Origin: Desulfuromonadaceae bacterium
GTDB taxonomy: Bacteria; Desulfobacterota; Desulfuromonadia; Geobacterales; Pseudopelobacteraceae
DNA length: 64,000 nt
Assembly: GCA_028683855.1 (NCBI GenBank)
Contig: JAQUHA010000003.1
Coordinates: 62,001-126,000, forward strand
Reading direction: 5' to 3'
In this document: piece after piece, positions 1 to 7,518 of the stretch
Numbering within the stretch: position 1 is the first letter of the stretch
Layout: each line of letters starts with the position of its first letter
Notes under the pieces: model-generated
What the model was told of the DNA's origin: nothing
Databases searched by the model: none
What the model saw: only the letters and a program-made list of their open reading frames with translations
Program-made: the position numbers and the translations under genes

Positions 1-795
1 GCGCTTCTTGTGGATAGAATATTCAAGCACTTTGGTCTGACTGGGCGCGCCGTTATACCGATGGTACTCGGTTTCGGCTGCGATACAATGGCTACCATGG
101 TTACTCGTACCCTTGAGACGACCAGAGAGAGAATAATTGCCACAATTCTGCTCTCCCTGACAATTCCCTGCTCTGCGCAGTTGGGTGTAATTATGTCACT
201 TCTTTCCAAATATCCGGGGGCGCTTGCCGTATGGAGCGGCTGCCTTCTGCTGCTCTTTCTGCTGGTCGGACTGCTCTCGGCAAAAATAATTCCCGGGGAG
301 GCTCCGATGTTTTATATGGAGCTGCCACCGATGCGTCTGCCGCAGTTGGGCAATGTTCTGACAAAAACCTACACCCGTATGCAGTGGTATTTTATGGAAA
401 TTCTACCGCTTTTTGTCCTTGCATCGGTTCTGCTCTGGCTTGGCAAAATTACCGGCTTCTTTGAAAAGATGGTGAATGCCATGGCGCCAGTAATGGCCTC
501 TATCGGTTTGCCTAGAGAAACGGCGGTATCCTTCATATTCGGTTTCTTCCGCAGGGATTACGGCGCAGCAGGTTTATACGAGCTTGAGACCAAAGGTTTA
601 ATGGATGCCCGTCAGCTGACCGTCGCCGCTGTTACACTGACTCTCTTCATACCCTGTATTGCCCAGTTTCTGATAATGAAGAAGGAGCGTGGCTGGAAAG
701 TTGCCGGTGGAATCGGAATTTTCGTAAGTCTGCTTGCATTTGCCAGTGGTTATCTGCTTAATAAAGCTTTGATAATTACAGGATTATTGGCATGA
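1..795 (+). CDS. feoB: Ferrous iron transporter FeoB, C-terminal part (5' end outside window)
   Basis: The frame is open from the first base, so this is the last ~264 residues of a longer protein. FeoB is the inner-membrane Fe(II) importer with an N-terminal G domain (not in the window) and a C-terminal Gate/nucleoside-recognition membrane region. What is visible is that membrane part. It shows the family-typical stretch GRAVIPMVLGFGCDTMATMV and several hydrophobic segments, with a second gate-like FIFGFFRRDYGAAGL region. The stop overlaps the next gene's start (ATGA), so translation is probably coupled. The following Cys-rich small protein and DtxR-FeoA regulator support an iron-uptake operon. 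The family call is firm; transport specificity for Fe(II) is taken from the family. Confidence 0.93.
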   Translation, partial: ALLVDRIFKHFGLTGRAVIPMVLGFGCDTMATMVTRTLETTRERIIATILLSLTIPCSAQLGVIMSLLSKYPGALAVWSGCLLLLFLLVGLLSAKIIPGEAPMFYMELPPMRLPQLGNVLTKTYTRMQWYFMEILPLFVLASVLLWLGKITGFFEKMVNAMAPVMASIGLPRETAVSFIFGFFRRDYGAAGLYELETKGLMDARQLTVAAVTLTLFIPCIAQFLIMKKERGWKVAGGIGIFVSLLAFASGYLLNKALIITGLLA

Positions 796-983
796 TCTGC
801 GGTTTTTGCGGTTACAAATTTGAAGAGAGCGAAGGGAAGAGCAGCTGTGGCGGCTGTTCCGGTGGCTGTCACTCCATCCACTGTCCAAGATGTAACTATA
901 AAAATCCGCTGGAGTCCGGCGTAGTTAGAAAATTAAAATCAATCTTCGGAAAAAAGCCTGAAAATGAGGGGGAGAAACAATGA
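792..983 (+). CDS. Small Cys-rich zinc-ribbon-like protein of the feo operon
   Basis: This 63-aa protein lies between feoB and the iron regulator, overlapping both by 4 bp (ATGA at each end). The N-terminal half carries CGFCGY, CGGCSGGCH and HCPRCNYKNP, that is eight cysteines plus histidines, which fit a zinc ribbon or a small metal-binding knuckle. The C-terminal half is basic and ends in a short charged tail. No membrane segment is seen. Small Cys-rich partners (FeoC-like or FeoB-associated) are known in feo operons, but I cannot assign this one to a named family. A role in metal sensing or FeoB assembly is inference from position. It might instead bind an Fe-S cluster. Confidence 0.8.
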   Translation: MICGFCGYKFEESEGKSSCGGCSGGCHSIHCPRCNYKNPLESGVVRKLKSIFGKKPENEGEKQ

Positions 984-1624
984 AGTTGTCCGAGAAAGCT
1001 GAAGAGATACTTGAAGCGTTATGGATTGCCGTTGAGGAGAGTGGGGCTGCATTTCTCGATCCGGAAAAGATGGCATTTCCGACGGATGATCCGGCATATC
1101 GTGAACTTACCGGCCACGCCCTCATCGAGATCAGGCAGGGGATGATTTATTTCCGTCCGGAGGGGCGTGAAGAGGGGAAGATAACTATCCGTCGACATCG
1201 TCTGGCCGAACGGCTGATGATGGATGTTCTCAATATCCGTGGTGAGGATGGCGATAACAAAGCCTGCCAGTTTGAACATCTTCTGAACGAAGGGGTTGAT
1301 GTCAAGATATGCACAATGCTCAACCATCCGACAACCTGTCCGCATGGCAAACCGATCCCTCCGGGTGAATGTTGCCATCAGGCACGTGCAGATGGTGATC
1401 TGGGGGTTGTGCCTCTTACCGAATTCAAATCGGGGCAGGAGGGGGAGATCGCCTACATCCAGACCGAGGATAACAAAAAAATGCAGAAACTCATGGCTAT
1501 GGGGGTTCTGCCTGGTAACAGAATCATATTGACCCATGCATATCCTTCGTACATTTTCCGTGTCGGATATTCCGAATTTGCGATTGACAGCAACCTCGCA
1601 AAAGAAATATTTGTACGCAAGTAG
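980..1624 (+). CDS. DtxR-type metal-dependent regulator fused to a FeoA (SH3-like) domain
   Basis: This 214-aa protein begins with a DtxR/IdeR-type region. Residues fitting the family's metal sites are visible: H73 and E77 in RRHRLAERL, C96/E99/H100 in ACQFEH, and the dimerisation-domain signature CPHGKPIPPGECC near 118-131. Residues ~140-214 form a FeoA-like domain (PLTEFKSGQEGEIAYI, then MGVLPGNRIILTHAYPS). DtxR proteins repress iron-uptake genes when loaded with Fe(II) or Mn(II). Sitting last in the feo operon with a 4-bp overlap, it probably regulates its own operon, but the operator would lie upstream of the window. The N-terminal helix-turn-helix is less canonical than the metal-binding part. 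No separate feoA is visible here. Confidence 0.85.
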   Translation: MKLSEKAEEILEALWIAVEESGAAFLDPEKMAFPTDDPAYRELTGHALIEIRQGMIYFRPEGREEGKITIRRHRLAERLMMDVLNIRGEDGDNKACQFEHLLNEGVDVKICTMLNHPTTCPHGKPIPPGECCHQARADGDLGVVPLTEFKSGQEGEIAYIQTEDNKKMQKLMAMGVLPGNRIILTHAYPSYIFRVGYSEFAIDSNLAKEIFVRK

Positions 1625-1642
1625 CTATATTCAATTCTCCTA

Positions 1643-1671
1643 TTGACAAAGCCCGGGAGATTCTGTTTTAT
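1643..1671 (+). promoter_or_regulatory. Candidate sigma70 promoter for the 1741 aminotransferase gene
   Basis: A consensus -35 TTGACA (1643-1648) is followed after 17 bp by TTTTAT (1666-1671) as a -10 element. It lies in the 116-bp gap between the feo operon and the aminotransferase gene. A start site near 1678 would give a leader of about 60 nt. The call rests on motif match and spacing only. Confidence 0.5.
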
Positions 1672-1740
1672 TGCGCCCTTGCTACTTCAAATTGATGAAT
1701 CACACAACTAAAGTTGGTAAAAACTTCCGGGAGGAAAACG

Positions 1741-3045
1741 ATGAACCCATTAGCACAGGAACTCAACGATCTGCTTACACAACACAGCCCTCACGTATTG
1801 GAAATGCTCTCCGATCTTGGTAAAAATCTCTTTTTTCCGAAGGGTATTCTGACCCAATCTGCCGAAGCCAAGGATAAGGCTCATAAATACAATGCAACAA
1901 TCGGTATCGCCACCGAAAACGGCGGACCAATGTACCTGAAGTGCATTCAGGACAAACTGTCAGAGTTTGATCCTAAAGATATCTTCCCTTACGCACCTCC
2001 AGCCGGAAAGCCGGAACTTCGCGCTCTCTGGAGTGAGAAGATGCTGCGGGAAAACCCGAGCCAGAATGGCAAGCATTTCAGCAATCCGATAGTCACCAAC
2101 GCACTGACACATGGTCTTTCTATTGTCTCCGATATGTTCATTGATAAAGGTGATCACCTTATCCTGCCCGATATGCTCTGGGGTAACTACAACCTGACTT
2201 TTGGTACCTGCAACGGTGCAATCGTCAAGAAACATCCGACTTTTACTGTAACCGGCGGTTATGACATTGATGCTTTCAAGGCGGTTCTGAAGAACACCGC
2301 TGAAGAGAAGGGTAAAGCTGTTGTTCTTTTGAACTTCCCGAACAATCCAAGCGGTTACACTCCGACAGTTGCTGAAGGAGATGCGCTTGTTGCCGCAATT
2401 AAGGAAGTTGCTGAAGCGGGTTGCAATATTGTTGCAGTTGCTGACGACGCCTATTTCGGACTATTCTACGAGGACAGCCTGAAGGAATCTCTATTCGGGA
2501 AACTCGCCAACATTCACCCACGTATTCTTGCAATAAAGCTTGATGGCGCAACAAAAGAAGAGTTTGTCTGGGGTTTCCGTACCGGTTTCATTACTTTTGC
2601 TGACGGAAACAGCTACGAAAACGCTCCGGTTATGACGGCTCTGGAGAAAAAGGCAATGGGGATAATTCGTGCGAAAATTTCCAACTGCCCACACCCTTCA
2701 CAAACATTTGTAATTGAAGCTCTCCGTTCTCCGGATTTCCTCGCTCAGAAGGAGGAAAAGTTCCAGATTATGAAGGGGCGGGCTCTTAAAACCAAGGAAG
2801 TTCTGAATAACAGCAAATACGATTCAGCCTGGGATTACTATCCGTTCAACTCCGGATACTTTATGTGTCTGAAGTTGAAGAATGTAGATGCCGAAAAACT
2901 ACGGGTTCATCTGCTTGATAAGTACGGGGTAGGGGCAATCTCAACTACCAAAACCGACCTTAGAATCGCGTTCTCATGTATCGCTGAGGAGAATATTCAG
3001 GAGTTGTTTGATATAATCTTCCAGGGAGTTCAGGATCTGGTTTGA
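1741..3045 (+). CDS. PLP-dependent class I/II aminotransferase
   Basis: This 434-aa protein is a fold-type I PLP enzyme that moves amino groups between an amino acid and a 2-oxo acid. The ATG at 1741 is preferred over the upstream in-frame 1714 codon because GGGAGG lies just ahead of it. Family features are LLNFPNNPSGYTPT (PLP-contacting Asn), VAVADDAYFGLF (Asp and Tyr that contact PLP), and KLDGATKEEFVWGFRTGF near 265-285, which should hold the Schiff-base Lys and the phosphate-binding Arg. The spacing in that last motif is unusual compared with the S-x-x-K of aspartate aminotransferases. The substrate cannot be told from sequence. It has its own promoter candidate and no operon partner. Confidence 0.82.
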   Translation: MNPLAQELNDLLTQHSPHVLEMLSDLGKNLFFPKGILTQSAEAKDKAHKYNATIGIATENGGPMYLKCIQDKLSEFDPKDIFPYAPPAGKPELRALWSEKMLRENPSQNGKHFSNPIVTNALTHGLSIVSDMFIDKGDHLILPDMLWGNYNLTFGTCNGAIVKKHPTFTVTGGYDIDAFKAVLKNTAEEKGKAVVLLNFPNNPSGYTPTVAEGDALVAAIKEVAEAGCNIVAVADDAYFGLFYEDSLKESLFGKLANIHPRILAIKLDGATKEEFVWGFRTGFITFADGNSYENAPVMTALEKKAMGIIRAKISNCPHPSQTFVIEALRSPDFLAQKEEKFQIMKGRALKTKEVLNNSKYDSAWDYYPFNSGYFMCLKLKNVDAEKLRVHLLDKYGVGAISTTKTDLRIAFSCIAEENIQELFDIIFQGVQDLV

Positions 3046-3170
3046 TTTTATCTCTCTTTGAACGATATAGATGCAAAACCAAGGCGCTTTTTGCAGTAAG
3101 CAGAGATTCTATTTGAAAACTGATGGTAAATGAAAGCCAGGGCTGTAACAGTCTTTGGGAGTTTTATTTT

Positions 3171-3734
3171 ATGCGTGTAATTTCAGGTACCTGTAGGGGC
3201 AGAGTTCTCTCTGCCCCTACAGGTATGATTACAAGGCCCACATCTGATCGTGTCAAGGAAGCAATTTTTAGTATTCTGGGTAGTCGCCTGAATTTTAATG
3301 ACATATCTGTTCTGGATATTTGCGCCGGTAGTGGAAGCCTGGGAATAGAGGCTCTCAGTCGGGGAGCTGGGTCTTGTTGTTTTGTAGAGTCAAGCCGCTC
3401 AGTTGGTGATGTACTAAAAAAAAATATACTATCCACAGGTTTACAGGAACGTTCCCGAATATTAATTATGGATGCTGAAAAGGCTATCAATAGTCTTGAA
3501 AAAGCCAAACATAAATTTAATATAGTTTTTTTTGATCCTCCATACTCCTCAGGTCTTTATCAGCGCATTTTTGAACTGTTTGATAATTCTGATCTTTTAG
3601 CGTCAGAAGCTTTATTGCTGGCAGAGTGTTCAGTCCGTAATCCATTGTCAGAAGTTTATGGTCATTTAAAACGATTTGATCGACGTATTTATGGCGAAAC
3701 AGCAATTGAGATGTTCAGTAAGGAGGCTAATTGA
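3171..3734 (+). CDS. rsmD: 16S rRNA (guanine966-N2)-methyltransferase RsmD
   Basis: RsmD methylates N2 of G966 in 16S rRNA using S-adenosylmethionine. The ATG at 3171, after GGGAG at 3157-3161, gives 187 aa, the normal family length, and starts with the family-typical MRVISGTCRGR. An upstream in-frame start at 3123 would add an atypical tail. SAM-binding motif I is VLDICAGSGSLGIEAL (about 47-62). The catalytic motif is FDPPY (D122-P-P-Y). The stop overlaps the start of coaD by 4 bp, a very common pairing. Codons 6-18 contain a perfect 17-bp inverted repeat (see 3188-3225), yet the protein aligns with the family without an insertion. Confidence 0.93.
   Translation: MRVISGTCRGRVLSAPTGMITRPTSDRVKEAIFSILGSRLNFNDISVLDICAGSGSLGIEALSRGAGSCCFVESSRSVGDVLKKNILSTGLQERSRILIMDAEKAINSLEKAKHKFNIVFFDPPYSSGLYQRIFELFDNSDLLASEALLLAECSVRNPLSEVYGHLKRFDRRIYGETAIEMFSKEAN
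3188..3225. repeat. Perfect 17-bp inverted repeat inside the start of rsmD
   Basis: Arms at 3188-3204 and 3209-3225 are exact reverse complements around a 4-base TTCT loop. The core arm reads CTGTAGGGGCAGAG. The structure covers codons 6-18 of rsmD, starting 17 bases after the start codon. As RNA it would be a very stable hairpin close to the initiation region. No second copy was noticed by eye elsewhere in the window. Confidence 0.95.
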
Positions 3735-4216
3735 AAAAGATTGCAGTTTACCCCGGTTCTTTTGATCCTGTTACCTACGGGCATATTGATATAATAAGAC
3801 GTGGTTTGACTATCTTTGACGAAATTGTCGTAGCCGTTGCCAGAAATTCGCAGAAAAAATCTCTCTTTACTACTGATGAGCGTGTTGAACTAATTAGTGA
3901 TGTTTTTAAGGGGGAAGCCCGGGTTAGCGTTGATACATTCAGTGGACTTCTTATTGATTACGTTTCGTCACGTGGAGCTCATGTTATTATTCGTGGACTT
4001 CGTGCTATATCAGATTTTGAATACGAGTTTCAGATAGCCCAGATGAACAGCTGTATTGGTCGTGAAATTGAAACACTTTTTATGATGACATCTCTGCAAT
4101 ATGGTTATCTCTCCTCCTCCATAGTCAAGGAAGTCTGCTCACTTAAGGGCGATATTGACAAGTTTGTTCCGCCAGAAGTGAAATCGGCACTGCGGCTAAA
4201 ATATGGTCTTTTGTAG
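3731..4216 (+). CDS. coaD: Phosphopantetheine adenylyltransferase CoaD
   Basis: CoaD transfers AMP from ATP to 4'-phosphopantetheine, the penultimate step of coenzyme A synthesis. The protein (161 aa) has the usual bacterial length and the nucleotidyltransferase motif T15-Y-G-H18 in YPGSFDPVTYGHIDII. The RGLRAISDFEYEFQIAQMN substrate loop and a C-terminal YLSSSIVKEV (ISSTxVKE-like) are present. The start is TTG, placed by a strong AGGAGG at 3721-3726 and a 4-bp overlap with the rsmD stop. rsmD-coaD is a conserved pair in many bacteria. The TTG may lower expression. Confidence 0.95.
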   Translation: MKKIAVYPGSFDPVTYGHIDIIRRGLTIFDEIVVAVARNSQKKSLFTTDERVELISDVFKGEARVSVDTFSGLLIDYVSSRGAHVIIRGLRAISDFEYEFQIAQMNSCIGREIETLFMMTSLQYGYLSSSIVKEVCSLKGDIDKFVPPEVKSALRLKYGLL

Positions 4217-4261
4217 TTCATAATAATTCCTGAAACAATCTTTTGTCTGGAGCGACAATGT

Positions 4262-5353
4262 ATGAGTGATATGGAACTCTATGCGCGCTATTTTCCGGTT
4301 GGCAAGAAAGTTGGAGTAGGTATTCCGCTGCCGAATGCTGATGTATTTAAGGATTGGGCAATTATCCATGAAATAAATGAAGATCTTGTCTCATTACAGT
4401 TATCGCGGGACGTTTTGCCGGCAGAGGTGTCTCTTCATTATGGGCAGATACTGGAATTGCGGGGTGGAAGTGAGGAGAATGCCTACTGCTGCAGGGCTAT
4501 AGTTGTTTCTGAGGGCGTTGCCCGTGAATTATTGCTACGACTTATCGGTGAAGTGGTTTCAGATGAACTACGTGAATTTTACAGAATTGACGCTTTTCTC
4601 CCCATTAAGTATTTTATAACTGCTGATCAGAATATTGACAGATTACATAAACAGTGGAATGAACGACGGATTCTTCGTCAGCAGCTTGTAATTGAACAGG
4701 CGGAAAAGCCATGGAGTGTAAGGGGAGTACCTCTCGACCCCGAGTTGCCTGAAGAGCATTACAATGAATTTGTTGAGATACATGGTGAACCGGTTATTGA
4801 AAATGCCTCTGAAGATGATTTGCATGGCTCATGGGACAGTACCATCCCGCTCGCTGCAAATATCAGTGGCGGGGGATTGCGTACTGTAACTCATCATGGG
4901 TTTGAAGATGGAGAATATATTCTGCTAGAGATTCTTCTCCCATCTCCAATGAGAGTTATAGATGTTATAGGCAGAATAGTCTTTGCAAACCGAAACTATG
5001 CTGCTGGAGGTGATTACGAATATTTTAATACAGGCGTACAATTTGTGTACATTGATGAGCGGGATCGAGACGCCATAGTAACCTACATTTCAACTATTCA
5101 GCTAAAAAGAATAAGGCAGCTACGTGAACGATATCTGTATCGTAGCTCTTTAGAGGATAGCGAATCAGAGGAAGAGAGTGTAAATAAGGGGATTAAAATA
5201 ACCTCAGTACAGATTTTAATAATCGCTCTTTTTCTGGTAGTATTGACAGCTATTGCATATTTTTTCTGGCAGTATGCTCACGATCATCCAAAAGGTGAAA
5301 TTCAGAGAACTTTTGAGGATGAGATAAGAAAATACAGGGATCAGTTGAGATAG
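4262..5353 (+). CDS. PilZ-domain (c-di-GMP receptor-like) membrane protein
   Basis: This 363-aa protein begins with a YcgR/PilZN-like beta-rich region (about 1-115). A PilZ-like region follows (about 185-280) with AANISGGGLR near 198-207, matching the D/N-x-S-x-x-G half of the c-di-GMP binding signature. The RxxxR half is not clear just ahead of it, so nucleotide binding is uncertain. A single hydrophobic segment near 314-337 and a short charged tail suggest C-terminal membrane anchoring. A coupling role between c-di-GMP and motility or envelope functions is inferred from the domain. It follows coaD by 45 bp and ends at a hairpin terminator. Confidence 0.72.
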   Translation: MSDMELYARYFPVGKKVGVGIPLPNADVFKDWAIIHEINEDLVSLQLSRDVLPAEVSLHYGQILELRGGSEENAYCCRAIVVSEGVARELLLRLIGEVVSDELREFYRIDAFLPIKYFITADQNIDRLHKQWNERRILRQQLVIEQAEKPWSVRGVPLDPELPEEHYNEFVEIHGEPVIENASEDDLHGSWDSTIPLAANISGGGLRTVTHHGFEDGEYILLEILLPSPMRVIDVIGRIVFANRNYAAGGDYEYFNTGVQFVYIDERDRDAIVTYISTIQLKRIRQLRERYLYRSSLEDSESEEESVNKGIKITSVQILIIALFLVVLTAIAYFFWQYAHDHPKGEIQRTFEDEIRKYRDQLR

Positions 5354-5371
5354 GGTAGGGGATTATCAGAT

Positions 5372-5410
5372 AAAGCCCGGCGGGGTAAACCAAAAGTCCT
5401 GCCAGGCTTT
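5372..5410. terminator. Hairpin terminator between convergent genes
   Basis: AAAGCCCGGCGGG (from 5372) pairs with CCTGCCAGGCTTT (ending 5410), allowing G-U pairs, around an ~13-nt loop. The arms carry A and T runs at their outer ends, so the structure could stop both the PilZ gene (+) and the Tim44-like gene (-). Confidence 0.65.
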
Positions 5411-5431
5411 AAATGTTACACTGCAAGTGAT

Positions 5432-6367
5432 CTATTTCTGGTCTATAGCGGAAAGTTTCCATGGGTTGTTACCAACCGGGCGTTTGAAAGTCCAGAACTC
5501 CTCGAATTTTACTGGTTCAGTCTTGCTTCCGGATATCAATCTGCCTGATTCGTCAGTCGTATAATCCAGCAGGTTAGCGTAAATAAGTGTGTTTATATAA
5601 TCCTCGCCTGACTCCTGCCACGCCTCGGTAATATTAACTTTACGAACCGCAATGTTTTCAAGGCGGTTAATCTGTTTGTCCGTTATTAATTTGTTAAGAT
5701 CCGTTTGGAAAATATGGAGCATTTCATCAGTTAATAGCCCTTTTACTGAAGTCAGGTCGCGGTTCATCCAGGCACTTTGAATCTTGAAAAAATTGTCCAT
5801 AACCAGATCGTTATAGCTATTCTCATCAAATGAAGAGTCAAACTGACGGATATGAGACAAACCGGTTTCAAGATCATCATACTGTGGCTGAATATTATTG
5901 GTACGACTAATAGAAATTACATTGTCGTTACGGTACGGCTCGGATTGAGCTTGCTGTATGGAAGCCCGTTCCCTCTTCTTTTTTAAGAAACTGTAAATCA
6001 TGTATCCAATGCCGGCAAGCAGTATGATTTCAAACATACCTATACCGCCTCCGCCACCCATTCCACCAAAACCCAGGCTTCTGAATAGCATTCCTCCGAG
6101 TAACCCGCCTGCAATTCCCCCTGCCATACTTCTCAGAAAACCACCTGAAGCAGGTTGTTGATAACCGTTGGATTGGGGTCTCTGCTGATTGTTTGAAGGG
6201 GCATACTGTCTGCTTGGAGTTGCAGGTCTTGAATAACTGCGAGAACCGCGACTCCCCATTGACCTCCCTCCGCCAAATCGTGCCTCTGCCTCAAACTCCA
6301 TAACTGTTACTGAAAGAAACAGAATTGCCCCCAGTAATATAAATGTGTTAAGTAACTGTTTTTTCAT
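5432..6367 (-). CDS. Exported Tim44-like domain protein
   Basis: The 311-aa protein begins with a hydrophobic export or anchor segment (about 7-28). A low-complexity Gly/Ser/Arg/Gln region follows (about 31-75), then Gly-rich hydrophobic stretches (about 78-112) and a membrane helix GMFEIILLAGIGYMIYSFL (about 117-135). The C-terminal ~145 residues (DENSYNDLVMDNFFKIQSAW onward, ending FEEFWTFKRP...WKLSAIDQK) match the Tim44-like/NTF2-fold domain seen in many bacterial membrane proteins. In mitochondria Tim44 tethers Hsp70 to the import channel. The bacterial versions have no settled function. It is a single gene with its own 223-bp upstream region, shared divergently with the YtxH gene. Confidence 0.78.
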   Translation of the reverse strand: MKKQLLNTFILLGAILFLSVTVMEFEAEARFGGGRSMGSRGSRSYSRPATPSRQYAPSNNQQRPQSNGYQQPASGGFLRSMAGGIAGGLLGGMLFRSLGFGGMGGGGGIGMFEIILLAGIGYMIYSFLKKKRERASIQQAQSEPYRNDNVISISRTNNIQPQYDDLETGLSHIRQFDSSFDENSYNDLVMDNFFKIQSAWMNRDLTSVKGLLTDEMLHIFQTDLNKLITDKQINRLENIAVRKVNITEAWQESGEDYINTLIYANLLDYTTDESGRLISGSKTEPVKFEEFWTFKRPVGNNPWKLSAIDQK

Positions 6368-6590
6368 AGTTTATAACTCCCGGTTTGTTGCTAGTCTGGT
6401 TTTTGTTAATTTGCTGACATATCGCTGATCAAAAATAACAGTGCTAAGGTTACACTAAAATCAAGTCAAGCTGAATAAAAAAACGACATATTTTGTGGAC
6501 TGAGTTCTCAATAGTTCGTTTTGTTAATGAAGTTGTCATTTTTTTAAGTTAAGGTAAGGCATTAGTTTATTACAGGGCAAGGGGGTATTT

Positions 6591-6932
6591 ATGGAAGATC
6601 GAGATAGAAAAATTGCTGCTACGGCTCTGCTGTTATTTGCAGGTGGAGTTATTGGTGCAGGCGTGGCTTTGTTTTTCGCTCCAACTTCAGGAGTGCGGAC
6701 CAGGAAGAAATTATTACGTTATTCCAAACAGGTTCGTCGTACTGCCGATGACGCAGTTCAAGATCTTTCGGATAATGTTTCGACCCTTGTTGAAGCTATT
6801 GCCGAAAAGGGTGATGATTTATTGGAAAAAGGTAAGGATGCTGCCGATAGTTCACGCAGAGATCTTATTCGTTTAATTGAAGAAGGGGCTGCAAGACTTG
6901 AAAAAATCAGAACCATTTTGAAAAGGTTCTGA
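6591..6932 (+). CDS. YtxH-domain small membrane protein
   Basis: The 113-aa protein has an N-terminal membrane segment (about 9-30) ending in LFFAPTSGVRTRKKL, the YtxH-family signature (G-x-L-F-A-P-x-S-G). An amphipathic, charged helical tail with coiled-coil character follows. YtxH-type proteins are general-stress or envelope-associated proteins of unknown mechanism. An AAGGGGG ribosome-binding site lies just ahead of the ATG. It is followed after 36 bp by a hydrogenase-type endopeptidase gene, with no obvious functional link. Confidence 0.75.
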   Translation: MEDRDRKIAATALLLFAGGVIGAGVALFFAPTSGVRTRKKLLRYSKQVRRTADDAVQDLSDNVSTLVEAIAEKGDDLLEKGKDAADSSRRDLIRLIEEGAARLEKIRTILKRF

Positions 6933-6968
6933 TTGTCTGGTTATTTTTAACTTTAAACCGGAGTTTAT

Positions 6969-7466
6969 ATGTATGACGCTGCAACAGAAAATTCGGTACT
7001 TATACTGGGTGTCGGCAACCTCGTTATGACTGACGATGCAGTTGGAGTGATTGTTGTCCAAAAAATGGTTAAGAGGTATCGTTTTCCTGATAACGTAGAG
7101 GTTATGGATGGAGGTACACTCGGATTGGATCTTCTTCACAAACTTGAGAATATATCCAAACTTATCATGATAGATGCCGTAGAAACCGGTAAAGAGGCGG
7201 GTAACTGCGTTCGTCTCGCAGGTGATGAGCTTCCTATAGCTCTTTTAACCAAAGTATCACCTCATCAGATGGGGCTTAAGGATCTTCTAGCCGTTTCAGA
7301 ACTTATGGGGCACTCTCCTAAAGAGATGGTCCTGTTTGGTGTCCAGCCCGCATCGGTTGAGATGGGTGTGGGACTTACAGAAAAAGTTGAGGCTCAGGTT
7401 GAGACTCTTATTTCCAGTGTACTTTATGAATTGTCTTCTTCGGGCATAGATGTATCACCCATTTAA
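6969..7466 (+). CDS. HyaD/HybD/HycI-type hydrogenase maturation endopeptidase
   Basis: Members of this family cut the C-terminal extension of the [NiFe]-hydrogenase large subunit once nickel is inserted. The 165-aa length is typical. The N-terminal VLILGVGNLVMTDDAVGV motif is present. Three residues fit the HybD nickel ligands: D23 (Glu in HybD), D69 in MIDAVETG and H99 in SPHQMGLKD. Thus the catalytic apparatus looks complete. No hydrogenase structural gene or hyp gene lies in this window, so its target must be elsewhere. The neighbours (YtxH and WD40 proteins) give no clue. A related M52-type peptidase with another target is possible. Confidence 0.85.
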   Translation: MYDAATENSVLILGVGNLVMTDDAVGVIVVQKMVKRYRFPDNVEVMDGGTLGLDLLHKLENISKLIMIDAVETGKEAGNCVRLAGDELPIALLTKVSPHQMGLKDLLAVSELMGHSPKEMVLFGVQPASVEMGVGLTEKVEAQVETLISSVLYELSSSGIDVSPI

Positions 7467-7518
7467 TCGCTTTATTCTGGCTTAAATGTAAAATTTTATT
7501 GTGAACGAAAGGAAGTTT

